Assembly (NCBI RefSeq): GCF_002939305.1
Contig: NZ_MVDI01000001.1
Coordinates: 744,001-808,000 of the forward strand
Length of the DNA: 64,000 nucleotides
Direction of reading: 5' to 3'
From: Chroococcidiopsis sp. TS-821
GTDB taxonomy: Bacteria > Cyanobacteriota > Cyanobacteriia > Cyanobacteriales > Chroococcidiopsidaceae
How positions within the stretch are numbered: the first letter of the stretch is position 1; each line of letters starts with the position of its first letter. Below, piece after piece: positions 8,653 through 19,036 of the stretch. A model generated the notes under the pieces. It worked only from the letters and a program-made list of their open reading frames with translations. It was not told the DNA's origin and did not search any database. Position numbers and translations under genes: made by a program.

Positions 8653-9078
8653 ATGAATAACAAAATGACAAACATCCTACTTGTTGAAGATGACGAAGTG
8701 GATGTAATGAATGTCAAGCGTGCGTTTAAAAAGAATAACATTACCAATCCACTTTATATGGCTGCTAACGGCGTAGAAGCGTTAGCTCTGCTGCGTGGCA
8801 AGGGCGATACGCTTATTCCTCGCGAACGGCGGCTTGTGCTACTTGATTTGAATATGCCAAAAATGAATGGCATCGAATTTTTGCGCGAATTACGTGCAGA
8901 CCCTGAACTGCGTTCGACTCCTGTGATTGTCTTAACGACATCAAATGAAGACCGCGACAAAGTGGAAGCTTATAACTTCAACGTAGCAGGATATATTCTT
9001 AAGCCTGTTACTTTCGCTAATTTTGTCGAAGCTGTAGCCACATTAAACAAGTATTGGACATTGAGCGAAATACCTTGA
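8653..9078 (+). CDS. Rcp1-like single-domain response regulator
   Basis: This 141-residue protein is a lone receiver. It has the acidic cluster in ILLVEDDEVDVMNV, the phospho-acceptor Asp in RLVLLDLNMPKMNGIEFL, Thr in VIVLTTSNED and the Lys in AGYILKPVTF. The VEDDEVD start and the length match the Rcp1 family that takes phosphate from phytochrome-type kinases. With no output domain it should act by protein contact. It follows two Cph1-type kinases and precedes a hybrid kinase on the same strand, so it is a likely partner of one or both; this pairing is inferred from position and family. Confidence 0.92.
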   Translation: MNNKMTNILLVEDDEVDVMNVKRAFKKNNITNPLYMAANGVEALALLRGKGDTLIPRERRLVLLDLNMPKMNGIEFLRELRADPELRSTPVIVLTTSNEDRDKVEAYNFNVAGYILKPVTFANFVEAVATLNKYWTLSEIP

Positions 9079-9301
9079 GGTCGTAGCTAGCACGATTGGT
9101 AAAAATCAAGGGAAAGACACGTTGGCAAAGAAACCTGAACCTAAAAATAAACACATGCGTCTGAAGACACGTTATACCGAAGATAGAAAAAATTATTTCA
9201 GCGCCGCCGGGTTCAATACGCGCGATGATTGTCTCAACCCATCTCAACTTTTGAACCAAAGCTATGCACCGCTCATTTCTGCTCAATCTCCGATAATAAC
9301 T

Positions 9302-12300
9302 ATGGAAGAAACCTTAAAAATTCTAATAGTTGATGATGATGAAGTCGATCGGATGGCAGTGCGCCGCGCGCTAAGAGCTGCTGGAGTTCCAAATGAACTA
9401 TTAGAAGTGAGTAATTGTGCAGAGGCGATCGCAACGCTACAAACCCAAGAATTTGATTGTGTCTTCCTTGATTACTTTTTGCCCGACGGCAACGGTCTAA
9501 ACTTAGTACAGCAGTTACGCGCGTTAGACATTACTGTGCCATTAGTCGTGCTGACGGCACAAGGCGACGAACAAATCGCTGTACAACTGATTAAAGCAGG
9601 CGCACACGACTATCTTGCGAAAGCCAACATCTCACCAGAAAACTTAGCGCAAGTTTTGCGCCAAACAATTCGCGTTCACCGTGCTGAACAAGCAGCAGCG
9701 CTTGCCAACGAACGCCTAAGAGAAAGCGAGGAACGTTACCGCTTAGTCTTAGAAGGCGCGAACGATGGAATTTGGGATTGGCATTGTGCGACCGATGAAG
9801 TGTATTGTAACGATCGCCTCCTCGAAATTTTAGGCGTGTCGCGTTCAGAGTTCGACTGCACCACCACCGCATTTTTGCAACGAATACATCCAGAAGATTT
9901 ACCGCGCGTCCGCGAAGTTATCCGCAACCACTTGACAAATAACGAAAAATGTGAAGCAGAATTTCGGTTTGTTCGCAGTTCTGGGGAATATCGTTACTGT
10001 TTAGCACGCGGTAAAGCGCAACGCGATGCCAATAATTGCCCAATTCGCATGTCAGGAGTCATTAGCGATATTACCGAACGCAAGCAACTTGAAAATGCCT
10101 TACGAGAAAGCGAATCGCGATTTCGCTATCTTGCCGAGTCGAACGTACTCGGTATCATCGTGGCAGATATGCAGGGCAAAATCCTTGACGCAAACGATGC
10201 TTTTTTACAAATGGTAGGTCACACCAAACAAGATGTGGTTGCGGGCAATTTGTTTTGGAACGCCATGACGCCACCAGAATACGCAGAAATTGATCGCCAA
10301 GGCGCAGCTGAAATGCGAGCTTCACGCATTCTTACGCCGTTCGAGAAAGAATTTATCCGCAAAGACGGTAGTCGAGTGCCAGTTTTGATTGGTGGAGCAT
10401 TAATCGATAGCGTTAAGGAAATAGGCATTTGTTATGTACTAGATTTAAGCGATCGCAAGCGTTCTGAAGCTGAAATCGTTAAACTCAACCGCGACTTAGA
10501 ACTACGCGTCAACGAATTACAAACCCTATTTGATGTTATTCCCATCGGGATCGCGATCGCGCAAGATCCAGAATGTCGTTATATTCGACTTAACCCAGCC
10601 CTTGCCAAACTCCTCAATCACCCTGTTCGCGCTAACGCTTCGAAAAGCGCGCCCCCTGAGGAACAACCCGCTTTCAAAATTTATGCTGGTGGTAGAGAAC
10701 TCTCCGCCGCCGAGTTACCAATGCAGTATGCTGCTGCCCATGGCGTTGATGTTTTAGAACAAGAAATAGATGTTGTTAATGAAAACGGTCCTCCCATTAA
10801 GCTACTTTCATATGCTTCACCACTATTCGACGAACAAGGAAAATGTAGGGGTAGCATCGGTGCTTTTCTTGATATTACCGAGCGCAAACGAGTTGAAGAA
10901 CAAGAACGCTTTTTAGCGGAAGCAAGCGCCTTACTCGGACTTTCTCTTGACTATCAAACAACGCTAGAAAATCTCGCTAACCTAGTTGTGCCGCAGCTAG
11001 CAGATTGGTGTACCATCTACTTAGTAGACGAAGACGGTACGCTCCGTCAAGCCGCACTCGCCCACGCTGACCCAGAAAAAGTGAAGTGGGCAAAAGAGAT
11101 CGTCAAGCGCTACCCCCTCAATCCCAATGCATTAATTGGCACGCCGCAAGTTATTCGTAGTGGCAAATCGGAGTTATACTCAGAAATTCCTGATTTCATG
11201 TTGGCTGGAATGGCGCGCGATACAGAACATTTAGAAATCTTGCGCCAAGTCGGTCTCAAGTCACTCATGTGCGTACCAATGAAAGCTCGCGATCGCATTT
11301 TAGGAGCAATTACCTTCTTCGCAGCAGAGTCAGGACGTACCTATACCCAAGCAGATTTGGCGTTTGCTGAAGATATTGGACGCCGTGCTGGATTAGCTGT
11401 AGACAACGCCAAGTTATTTCAGCAAGCAAATGAAATTGGCGAAAATCTGCGCCAAGCACTGATTATTTTAGGCGAACAACAACAACAACTACGCGTATTG
11501 CAGCGAATTACGAATCTCCTTAACCAGCGCTTGACAAACTTACCAGGATTGCTGCAAGTTATGGTACGCGCCGTATATGACGGAGTTAGCGATGCGCAAT
11601 TTGCGTTAATTTTGTTATACAATCCCGAAAGTTCGCAACTCGAATTAACCGCGACAGCAGGTGTCGGTCGCGAAAGGTTATTGTTGATGGAGTTGTTTGA
11701 TAGCGAAGATGGATTTCTCAATCACGTTTTCCGAACAGGTGAAGCGCAACTATTTCAAGCAACAAGCCAAAGCGATCGCCAACACAAAACTTCTGGTACT
11801 GAACAACCCCAAGCAGTCGAATTACCCGCTGCGATTCATGCGGTTGCCATCGAATCAGCATCAGCTGGAAGATTAGGCGTTTTGGCCATTGGTAACTGGG
11901 AAAATCCCGACGCTTTTGATGCAGAAGACCAAAATTTACTCACGGCTGTCGGCGAACAAGCGGCGATCGCCATCAACAACGCCCGCATGATCGGTGTTTT
12001 AGAAGAACGCGAAGAACGCTTAGCCATTCAAAACCAAATCTTAGCACGGCAAAACCGCGAACTCGAACTCAATCGCCAGCGCATCGAGCAACAAAATTTG
12101 CAACTCATCGAAGCTGCACGACTCAAATCGCAATTTTTGGCAACGATGTCGCACGAATTACGCACGCCGATGAATGCCATTATCGGTTTTGCTCAAGTTT
12201 TACTGCGACAACGCACCGCCTCGTTGAGTAATACACAAGTCGAGATGGTCGAGCGGATCCTGAACAACGGTAAAAATTTACTTGCGTTGATCAACGATAT

Positions 12301-12823
12301 TCTCGATTTATCCAAAATTGAAGCAGGACGCTTAGAACTCGTTCCAGAAGAATTTGACCTTGTGCAATTAATCTATTCTACTGTCGCTGAATTACAACCG
12401 CTCGCCGAACAAAAACAGTTAAAGTTGAACACTATCATTAATATCGATAACTCCCAAGTTGTGAATGACAGCGTTCGCTTGCGGCAAGTACTCGTAAACT
12501 TGCTATCAAATGCAATTAAATTTACAGAAACGGGTTCAGTCGAAATTAGCGTTTGCGAACCTACACCCAAGCAACTACTCCTCAGCGTAAAAGACACAGG
12601 AATCGGTATCGCTGAGGCTGATTTACCGTGCATCTTTGAGGAATTTCGGCAAATCGACCAAACAACAACGCGCAAGCATGGCGGTACAGGTTTGGGACTT
12701 GCCATTACAAAATCTTTAGTACAAATGATGCAAGGCACAATCTCTGTTGACAGCAAATTAGGTCAAGGCTCTACCTTTCGGATCAATATACCTCGACAAG
12801 TCACCTCGAAGGAGATAGGGTAA
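9302..12823 (+). CDS. REC-PAS-GAF sensor histidine kinase, 1173 residues
   Basis: The order is an N-terminal receiver (about 1-125; ILIVDDDEVDRMAVRRAL and CVFLDYFLPDGNG), three PAS domains (about 145-270, 270-390, 400-535), a GAF domain (540-700; contains LADWCTIYLVDEDG), a second GAF-like domain (720-890), a coiled coil, a HisKA box with [19 protein letters not shown] and a HATPase domain with [13 protein letters not shown] and [13 protein letters not shown]. There is no C-terminal receiver. The N-terminal receiver suggests its activity is set by another kinase in the block. I prefer ATG 9302, where the receiver begins; the frame is open back to a TTG at 9122, but that 60-residue extension is not domain-like. 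A receptor for small molecules or redox state is plausible; the ligand is unknown. Confidence 0.9.
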   Translation: MEETLKILIVDDDEVDRMAVRRALRAAGVPNELLEVSNCAEAIATLQTQEFDCVFLDYFLPDGNGLNLVQQLRALDITVPLVVLTAQGDEQIAVQLIKAGAHDYLAKANISPENLAQVLRQTIRVHRAEQAAALANERLRESEERYRLVLEGANDGIWDWHCATDEVYCNDRLLEILGVSRSEFDCTTTAFLQRIHPEDLPRVREVIRNHLTNNEKCEAEFRFVRSSGEYRYCLARGKAQRDANNCPIRMSGVISDITERKQLENALRESESRFRYLAESNVLGIIVADMQGKILDANDAFLQMVGHTKQDVVAGNLFWNAMTPPEYAEIDRQGAAEMRASRILTPFEKEFIRKDGSRVPVLIGGALIDSVKEIGICYVLDLSDRKRSEAEIVKLNRDLELRVNELQTLFDVIPIGIAIAQDPECRYIRLNPALAKLLNHPVRANASKSAPPEEQPAFKIYAGGRELSAAELPMQYAAAHGVDVLEQEIDVVNENGPPIKLLSYASPLFDEQGKCRGSIGAFLDITERKRVEEQERFLAEASALLGLSLDYQTTLENLANLVVPQLADWCTIYLVDEDGTLRQAALAHADPEKVKWAKEIVKRYPLNPNALIGTPQVIRSGKSELYSEIPDFMLAGMARDTEHLEILRQVGLKSLMCVPMKARDRILGAITFFAAESGRTYTQADLAFAEDIGRRAGLAVDNAKLFQQANEIGENLRQALIILGEQQQQLRVLQRITNLLNQRLTNLPGLLQVMVRAVYDGVSDAQFALILLYNPESSQLELTATAGVGRERLLLMELFDSEDGFLNHVFRTGEAQLFQATSQSDRQHKTSGTEQPQAVELPAAIHAVAIESASAGRLGVLAIGNWENPDAFDAEDQNLLTAVGEQAAIAINNARMIGVLEEREERLAIQNQILARQNRELELNRQRIEQQNLQLIEAARLKSQFLATMSHELRTPMNAIIGFAQVLLRQRTASLSNTQVEMVERILNNGKNLLALINDILDLSKIEAGRLELVPEEFDLVQLIYSTVAELQPLAEQKQLKLNTIINIDNSQVVNDSVRLRQVLVNLLSNAIKFTETGSVEISVCEPTPKQLLLSVKDTGIGIAEADLPCIFEEFRQIDQTTTRKHGGTGLGLAITKSLVQMMQGTISVDSKLGQGSTFRINIPRQVTSKEIG

Positions 12824-12926
12824 AGCAATTAAGGTTTTGATAATCTTAAGTTCATAAAGTCCTGTAACTGCGTGCAAATCAAATATCTTTTTAACTGCAA
12901 ACCTTTTATTCTCTAAAAAATAAAAA

Positions 12927-14609
12927 ATGTCTGGATGCGACATTATCGTCGTTGGAGCCTCGGCGGGAGGCGTTGAAGCGCTAGAGCAACTTATTCGTCA
13001 TTTGCCTACAGACCTACCTGCTGCCATATTCGTTGTGCTGCATATACCAGCACAAGGTACAAGTGTACTACCAAGTATTCTCAACCGCTGTATTCAGAAA
13101 CAACATAAAAAAAAATCTTTACTTAAAGCCGTTCATCCCCAAGATGGTGCAGAAATTCAGCAAAATCACATTTATGTTGCGCCACCTGATTATCACCTAC
13201 TCGTTAAAAACGGTTACCTTCACCTAGCACGCGGTCCTAGAGAAAATAGCCATCGACCTGCTGTCGATCCGTTGTTTCGTACAGCTGCAAGAGTTTATGG
13301 AAAAAGGGTTGTAGGAGTTGTTTTGTCAGGTACTCTCGATGATGGCACAGCAGGTTTAGCCGCAATCAAGCAGCAAGGCGGAATCGCGATCGCCCAAGAC
13401 CCCGAAGAAGCACTTTATTCCGGAATGCCGCGCAGTGCCATTGAAAATGTTGCGGTAGACCATATTTTACCTGTAGCCAAAATAGCCGCAATTTTGGTGG
13501 AATTGGCAAATCAACCGATCGCCACAGAAGTACAATCCGTGTCGCGCGACATGAACATAGAAGCTGACATGGCAGAATTGGAGTTAGGCGCAATGCAAAA
13601 CCTCGATCGCCCAGGAAAACCATCAGCCTTTGGCTGTCCCGAATGCGGAGGCGTTCTTTGGGAACTCAATGAAGGAAATTTAACACGCTTTCGCTGTCGT
13701 ACAGGACACGCTTACTCTAGCGATAGTTTACTCGCTGAACAATCTGAAGCCTTAGAAGAAGCACTGTGGAACGCGCTGCGAGCCTTAGAAGAAAAAGCAG
13801 CACTCTCGCAACGATTAGCTACACAAGCGCGCACTCGCAATCAACCTTATTCAGCAAAACGCTTCCAAACCCAAGGAGAAGACGCCCAAGCACAAGCAAA
13901 ATTAGTTCGTAATCTACTTCTTAAAGGTGAAGACAACGGTCACCTGTCAACAGTCAATGGTCAAATAGCAAGTTCAATTGAAAATGCTACGCCAGTGACA
14001 CAAGCGCAGAGTAACGAAAATCTGAAGGCTTCTACTACATTTCCCGTCGTCGCGATCGGTGCTTCCGCGGGTGGACTGAAAGCGCTTGGCGAAGTTTTAT
14101 CCTCGTTATGTGCAGACTTTCCCGCAGCAATTACCGTGGTGCAACACTTGTACCCCTATCATTCTAGTCAAATAGCAAATATTCTCAACCACCGTACAGC
14201 TTTAACGGTGAAAGAAGCAGAACAAAACGAACAATTGCAACCTGGTAAAGTTTATATTGCGCCACCGAATAAGCACTTACTGGTGACGTCAACCGGTACG
14301 CTTTGCTTATCAGATGCTCAAATGGTACACTTTGTGCGTCCTTCAGTCGATCTACTGTTCGAATCAGTCGCCGCGAGTTTTCAAACGCAAGCGATCGCCG
14401 TTGTTTTAACAGGGATGGGAAGTGATGGTGCAATGGGGGTACGCGCAATTAAACAAATGGGTGGCAAAGCGATCGCGCAAGACCGTGCTAGTGCCGATTT
14501 TTTTGGAATGCCAAGCGCTGCAATTGAAACAGGGGAAGTTGATTTTGTTGTTCCACTACAAGAAATTGCGACTATCTTGATGCGTTTAGTGACAAAAGAT
14601 AACTTGTAG
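12927..14609 (+). CDS. Tandem CheB methylesterase fusion protein
   Basis: Two complete CheB catalytic domains lie in one 560-residue chain. Domain 1 has GASAGG with Ser12, His39 in VVLHIP and Asp139 in SGTLDDG; domain 2 has GASAGG with Ser380, His407 in VVQHLYP and Asp500 in TGMGSDG. All six residues match the Ser-His-Asp triad of CheB. Between them is a CPEC (237-240) and CRTGH (257-261) segment that could bind a metal, then a helical stretch. CheB proteins hydrolyse methyl esters on receptor glutamates or deamidate glutamines. There is no receiver domain, so regulation must differ from standard CheB. The CheR gene follows 176 bases downstream, but no MCP gene is in this block, so the substrate is unknown. 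Confidence 0.9.
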   Translation: MSGCDIIVVGASAGGVEALEQLIRHLPTDLPAAIFVVLHIPAQGTSVLPSILNRCIQKQHKKKSLLKAVHPQDGAEIQQNHIYVAPPDYHLLVKNGYLHLARGPRENSHRPAVDPLFRTAARVYGKRVVGVVLSGTLDDGTAGLAAIKQQGGIAIAQDPEEALYSGMPRSAIENVAVDHILPVAKIAAILVELANQPIATEVQSVSRDMNIEADMAELELGAMQNLDRPGKPSAFGCPECGGVLWELNEGNLTRFRCRTGHAYSSDSLLAEQSEALEEALWNALRALEEKAALSQRLATQARTRNQPYSAKRFQTQGEDAQAQAKLVRNLLLKGEDNGHLSTVNGQIASSIENATPVTQAQSNENLKASTTFPVVAIGASAGGLKALGEVLSSLCADFPAAITVVQHLYPYHSSQIANILNHRTALTVKEAEQNEQLQPGKVYIAPPNKHLLVTSTGTLCLSDAQMVHFVRPSVDLLFESVAASFQTQAIAVVLTGMGSDGAMGVRAIKQMGGKAIAQDRASADFFGMPSAAIETGEVDFVVPLQEIATILMRLVTKDNL

Positions 14610-14785
14610 CAAAAGAAGCAGAGCCAGTGCAGTGCAAAGCTTCCTCCCGCGCGTAAGAGCCACTAGCACCAGCAAGGAAGCAGAGGAAGAATATCTGTTT
14701 TCTACATCTATTCAAAACCCACCACTCAGTACTAATCACTCTCCTTTCGACCATTGCCATCTAAGATTCATAAATTAGCGCGCGA

Positions 14786-16630
14786 ATGAACTCAGATTTT
14801 GAAGCATTGCTTAACTACATCAAGCATAGTCGTGGATTTGATTTTACAGGTTACAAACGACCAAGCTTAATGCGTCGTGTTGGTAAACGGATGCAAGCCC
14901 TTGAGGTAGACAACTATAGCAACTATATCGATTACCTAGAGGTGCATCCTCAAGAATTTGTGCATCTGTTTAACACGATTTTAATTAACGTTACCTCTTT
15001 TTTTCGCGACCCGATTGTCTGGGAATACATACAAACCGAGATTATGCCGCGCATAATCGCCCGCAAGGAACCCTCCGAACCGATTCGAGTTTGGAGTGCA
15101 GGCTGTGCTTCAGGACAAGAAGCATACACTTTGGCAATTGTGCTAGCAGAAGCACTCGGAATTGAACAGTTTCGCGCGCGTGTCAAAATTTATGCGACTG
15201 ATATTGATGAAGAAGCGCTTAACTGCGCACGTCATGCTGCTTATAATGCTAGAGAAGTAGCAGAACTTTCGCCAGAACTCTTAGAACGGTATTTCGATTG
15301 CTACGAAAATGTTTATACCTTCCGCAAAGACTTGCGCCGTTCCGTGATTTTTGGTCGTCATGATTTAGTGCAAGATGCACCGATTTCGCGCATTGATTTA
15401 TTAGTCTGTCGCAACACGCTGATGTATTTCAATGCCGAAGCGCAAACCAAAATTATCAGTCGCTTTCACTTTGCCTTAAACGATAGTGGATTTTTGGTAT
15501 TAGGCAAAGCGGAGATGTTACTTAGCCATAGTAATAGTTTTACTCCAGTAGACCTCAAACGACGCATTTTTAGTAAGCTAGCAACCGCCAATAATCGCGA
15601 TCGCTTTTTGTTAATGTCTTCAAATAACGATGTAGACACGAATAACTATCTAACGCGTTATAGCTCCCTCCGCGATGCTGCTTTTGATGCGACTCCACTC
15701 GCACAACTTATCTTCGACCTTAATGGTGTTTTGACTTTAGCTAATGAGCGATCGCGAAATTTATTCGGTTTGAGTTATCGAGATATTGGTCGTTTACTGC
15801 AAGACTTAGAAATATCGTACCGCCCGATTGATTTACGTTCGTGTATCGACCAAGCGTATCGCGATCGCCGTCCTCATCTTTACAAAGATGTTGAATGGAC
15901 GACGGGTGGAGAACCCCAATATTTTGATATTCAGGTTGCCCCGCTTTTAGATGTCAATAGTATCGCGATCGGTGTGAGTATCACCTTCAATGATGTGACG
16001 CGTGCCAAATGCTTGCAAGACGAACTTGAGCATTCTAACCAAGAGTTAGAAATGGCTTACGAGGAATTGCAATCCACAAATGAAGAACTCGAAACAACGA
16101 ACGAAGAACTGCAATCCTCTAACGAGGAATTAGAGACAACCAACGAGGAACTTCAATCGACAAACGAAGAGTTAGAAACCATGAACGAGGAACTACACTC
16201 TTCTAACGAAGAACTTCAAACAACGAACGAAGAGTTGCGCTTGCGTAGCGAAGAACTCAATGCCGCTAATGCGTTTTTAGCATCAATTTTAACAAGTCTT
16301 CGTTGTGGTGTTGTCGTTTTAGACCGCGACTTACTTATCCAAGCTTGGAGTGACAAAGCCGAAGATTTATGGGGTTTACGCGCTTCTGAAGTGCAAGGAC
16401 AACACTTTCTTAACTTAGATATTGGTTTACCTGTAGAGCAGATTAGACAACCGATTCGCACCTGTCTAATGGCAGAATCTGATTACATAGCAATTACCGT
16501 AAACGCAGTCAATCGCCGAGGAAAACTCATTCAGTGTAAAGTTACGTGTACGCCATTGTTAAGTAGAACGCAAGAGATTCAAGGCGTCATTTTGTTAATG
16601 GAAGAACAAGCAAGCGAAGAGTTACAATAA
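14786..16630 (+). CDS. CheR methyltransferase with PAS domains and long coiled coil
   Basis: The N-terminal helical CheR domain (1-65) is followed by an S-adenosylmethionine methyltransferase domain (70-270) with NVTSFFRDP, VWSAGCASGQEAYTLA and LLVCRNTLMYF, all typical of CheR. Next come a PAS domain (about 290-405), a coiled coil made of eight near-identical heptads of the ELQSTNE/ELETTNE type (about 427-488), and a second PAS domain (about 495-605). CheR methylates receptor glutamates. Proteins with this CheR-PAS-coiled-coil architecture often occur beside or fused to CheB and kinases outside chemotaxis operons. Here the CheB partner is the preceding gene and a PAS kinase follows. The coiled coil probably holds a dimer together or docks partners; that is inference. 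Confidence 0.92.
   Translation: MNSDFEALLNYIKHSRGFDFTGYKRPSLMRRVGKRMQALEVDNYSNYIDYLEVHPQEFVHLFNTILINVTSFFRDPIVWEYIQTEIMPRIIARKEPSEPIRVWSAGCASGQEAYTLAIVLAEALGIEQFRARVKIYATDIDEEALNCARHAAYNAREVAELSPELLERYFDCYENVYTFRKDLRRSVIFGRHDLVQDAPISRIDLLVCRNTLMYFNAEAQTKIISRFHFALNDSGFLVLGKAEMLLSHSNSFTPVDLKRRIFSKLATANNRDRFLLMSSNNDVDTNNYLTRYSSLRDAAFDATPLAQLIFDLNGVLTLANERSRNLFGLSYRDIGRLLQDLEISYRPIDLRSCIDQAYRDRRPHLYKDVEWTTGGEPQYFDIQVAPLLDVNSIAIGVSITFNDVTRAKCLQDELEHSNQELEMAYEELQSTNEELETTNEELQSSNEELETTNEELQSTNEELETMNEELHSSNEELQTTNEELRLRSEELNAANAFLASILTSLRCGVVVLDRDLLIQAWSDKAEDLWGLRASEVQGQHFLNLDIGLPVEQIRQPIRTCLMAESDYIAITVNAVNRRGKLIQCKVTCTPLLSRTQEIQGVILLMEEQASEELQ
16064..16240 (+). repeat. 21-base coding repeat (heptad coiled coil in the CheR-PAS gene)
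   Basis: Eight in-frame 21-base units each encode one heptad such as ELQSTNE, ELETTNE or ELQSSNE. The units alternate between two main versions and differ mainly at synonymous positions, which suggests old duplication with selection on the protein. The repeat forms the linker between the two PAS domains. Confidence 0.85.
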
Positions 16631-16826
16631 GTCAAAATATTTAACTATTGACCTCATATAGCAAAATCCGAGCTTTTACTCGCTACGTTGGCTTAATCTT
16701 AATCAATTGTTAAGCAAACAACACATGCAGATCGATTTTCATACTTTCAGGGTATTTTCCGCTTATTTAAAATAGCTAGTATTTCAAGCACAGCATTAAA
16801 AAAAACTTAAGAAATAAAAGTTAAAA

Positions 16827-18146
16827 GTGAATACTGAACAGTTTTCTCACCAACTTAGGTTTATGTACGAGCGCGCTGCTAAACTGTATCAGCAAACAAG
16901 TTCATCTTTTTGCGAACCAGAACTCGCTGCTGACTCGCTAGAAGAATTGCGCATAGCGCTAGAAGAGTTGCGCGTCGCTGAAGAAGAGCTACTTGAGCAA
17001 AATGAAGCTTTGGCGAGTATGCGCGCTCAACTTGAAGCAGAAAGTAAGCGATATCAAGAATTATTTGAATTTGCTCCGGATGGCTACTTAGTTACTGATG
17101 AGCTAGGCACCATTAAAGAAGCCAATCGTGCTGCGGCGACAATGCTCAATGTTCCACAGCAGTTTTTGTTAGGCAAGCCAATCATCAATTTTATTCCTTA
17201 CGAACAACGCAGCGCCTTCCGCAGCCGACTGCAACAACTCCGCAACACCGAACGACTTCAAGAATGGGAATTACGCTTATTTCCGCGTCACGGTACAGGC
17301 TTTGATGCGGCTTTTACTGTTGCGACAATCCGCAACAACGATGGTAATACCACAGGTTGGCGTTGGTTAATGCGAGATATTACTGCGCGCAAGCAAGCCG
17401 AAGCAAAACTACGCGAGATTGAATTACAAAACTTGCAACTGCGCGAAACCGCACGCATAAAATCGCACTTTCTCGCGGTAATGTCGCATGAACTGCGTAG
17501 CCCGATGAATGCGATCATTGGGTTTTCGCAACTGCTACTTCGCAATCCTAGCGATCGCCTGTCTCCTCAACAAGCAAGTATGGTAAAGCGCATTCTCAAT
17601 AGTGGAAAACACTTGCTGCACCTAATTGACGAAATTTTGGATTTTTCTAGACTCGAAGCAGGTCGCTTAGAATTACAACTTGAAGAGTTCAACTTGGCAG
17701 AACTTATTCATGCGACTACAGAAGAAATGCACCCCTTAGTCGAGCAGAAGCAATTAACATTACAAGTGCAATTAGATTTACAAAATCCCATAATTCTCAA
17801 CGATAAATATCGCTTGCGCCAAGTCTTAATTAATCTACTGTCAAACGCGATTAAATTTACAGACTCTGGTAGTATTCAAGTTTCTGTTGGCGAACCTGCT
17901 TGCGAACAAATTGCGATCGCGGTTCAAGATACAGGAATTGGAATTGCAGCAGACGACCTCAATGAAATTTTTACAGAGTTTCGTCAAGTCAATCAAACGC
18001 TCGTTCGTCAACACGGCGGTACGGGCTTAGGACTCGCAATCACCGATCGCTTAGTCGAAATGATGCGCGGGTCGATCGCTGTCACGAGTGAGCTAGGTCA
18101 AGGTTCGACTTTCTGTGTTGAAATTCCTCGGCGAGTTCCTTGTTAA
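16827..18146 (+). CDS. PAS-domain sensor histidine kinase
   Basis: This soluble kinase of 439 residues starts with a Glu/Leu-rich coiled coil (about 35-75, [19 protein letters not shown]), followed by one PAS domain (75-190; [20 protein letters not shown]), a HisKA box with [19 protein letters not shown] and a HATPase domain with [26 protein letters not shown] and [14 protein letters not shown]. The catalytic part closely resembles that of the large kinase at 9302. The start is taken as GTG 16827; ATG 16863 is an alternative. It is the last gene of the plus-strand sensory block. Its stop codon overlaps the stop of the convergent rsmH by a shared TTAA. The cognate regulator is not identified. 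Confidence 0.88.
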   Translation: MNTEQFSHQLRFMYERAAKLYQQTSSSFCEPELAADSLEELRIALEELRVAEEELLEQNEALASMRAQLEAESKRYQELFEFAPDGYLVTDELGTIKEANRAAATMLNVPQQFLLGKPIINFIPYEQRSAFRSRLQQLRNTERLQEWELRLFPRHGTGFDAAFTVATIRNNDGNTTGWRWLMRDITARKQAEAKLREIELQNLQLRETARIKSHFLAVMSHELRSPMNAIIGFSQLLLRNPSDRLSPQQASMVKRILNSGKHLLHLIDEILDFSRLEAGRLELQLEEFNLAELIHATTEEMHPLVEQKQLTLQVQLDLQNPIILNDKYRLRQVLINLLSNAIKFTDSGSIQVSVGEPACEQIAIAVQDTGIGIAADDLNEIFTEFRQVNQTLVRQHGGTGLGLAITDRLVEMMRGSIAVTSELGQGSTFCVEIPRRVPC

Positions 18147-19036
18147 TTATCAAGCAGTCTTTGTGCAACTCGCAACTTTGCCGATCGCGCACGCGGGTTT
18201 GTTGCCAACTCATCTTCTTGAGGTGTAATCGGTTTCTTTGTGAGAACTTGCAATTGAGGCGCAGCGCGTAAGGCGTGTTTAACAATTCGGTCTTCTAGGC
18301 TATGAAAGCTAATAATCGCGATTCTGCCTTGTGGTAACAACCAGTGCGGGGCGCGGTGTAAGAAAGTTTCTAGCACCGTTAACTCATCATTGACAACAAT
18401 CCGTAAAGCTTGAAAAACCCGCGTCGCCGGATGAATTCTACCGTAACGATATTGACGAGGTACGCACGATGCGATCGCTTCAGCTAGTTGTGTTGTTGTC
18501 TGAAACGGACGCTGTTCGACAATTCGACGGGCAATTCGGCGCGATAGTCGTTCTTCACCGTATTTAAAGAAGATATCTGCAAGTTGTGCCTCATCCCAAT
18601 GATTAATAATTTCAGCCGCAGTGAGCGATCGCTGCTGATTCATCCGCATATCTAAAGGTGCTGCGTGACGAAAACTAAAACCGCGTTCCGGTGCATCGAA
18701 GTGGTGCGAACTCACGCCCAAATCGGCAATAATGCCATCAAATTGCGTTTGCGGTTGATATTCGGCGAAATTTCCGTGCCAAAATTGGACGCGCTCCTGA
18801 TAAGGTGCAAGTGTTACTTGCGCAGCGGCGATCGCATCTGTGTCTTGGTCAATCGCTGTCACGCGCACATCTGGGGCTGCTGCTAAAATCAAGCGACTAT
18901 GACCGCCACCACCCACCGTTGCATCAAGATAATGTCCACTAGGACGCACGACTAACTCAGCGAGTAACTCCCGACTTAAAACAGGTACGTGAACAAATGT
19001 AGGTTGGCTATCAATTCCACTTTGGGATGTGGTCAT
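18143..19036 (-). CDS. rsmH: 16S rRNA m4C1402 methyltransferase RsmH
   Basis: This 297-residue protein has the RsmH (MraW) hallmarks: [13 protein letters not shown] at the N-terminus, the SAM motif [45 protein letters not shown], and near the end [20 protein letters not shown]. The enzyme N4-methylates C1402 of 16S rRNA in the ribosomal P site. The length is normal for the family. It lies downstream of, and on the same strand as, the pil/hmp chemotaxis operon, 180 bases after its last gene, and is convergent with the PAS kinase. Confidence 0.96.
   Translation of the reverse strand: MTTSQSGIDSQPTFVHVPVLSRELLAELVVRPSGHYLDATVGGGGHSRLILAAAPDVRVTAIDQDTDAIAAAQVTLAPYQERVQFWHGNFAEYQPQTQFDGIIADLGVSSHHFDAPERGFSFRHAAPLDMRMNQQRSLTAAEIINHWDEAQLADIFFKYGEERLSRRIARRIVEQRPFQTTTQLAEAIASCVPRQYRYGRIHPATRVFQALRIVVNDELTVLETFLHRAPHWLLPQGRIAIISFHSLEDRIVKHALRAAPQLQVLTKKPITPQEDELATNPRARSAKLRVAQRLLDN

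Noticed and set aside
9122-9301. N-terminal extension of the large REC-PAS-GAF kinase from TTG
   Set aside because: The 60 added residues show no domain, and the receiver begins directly after ATG 9302.
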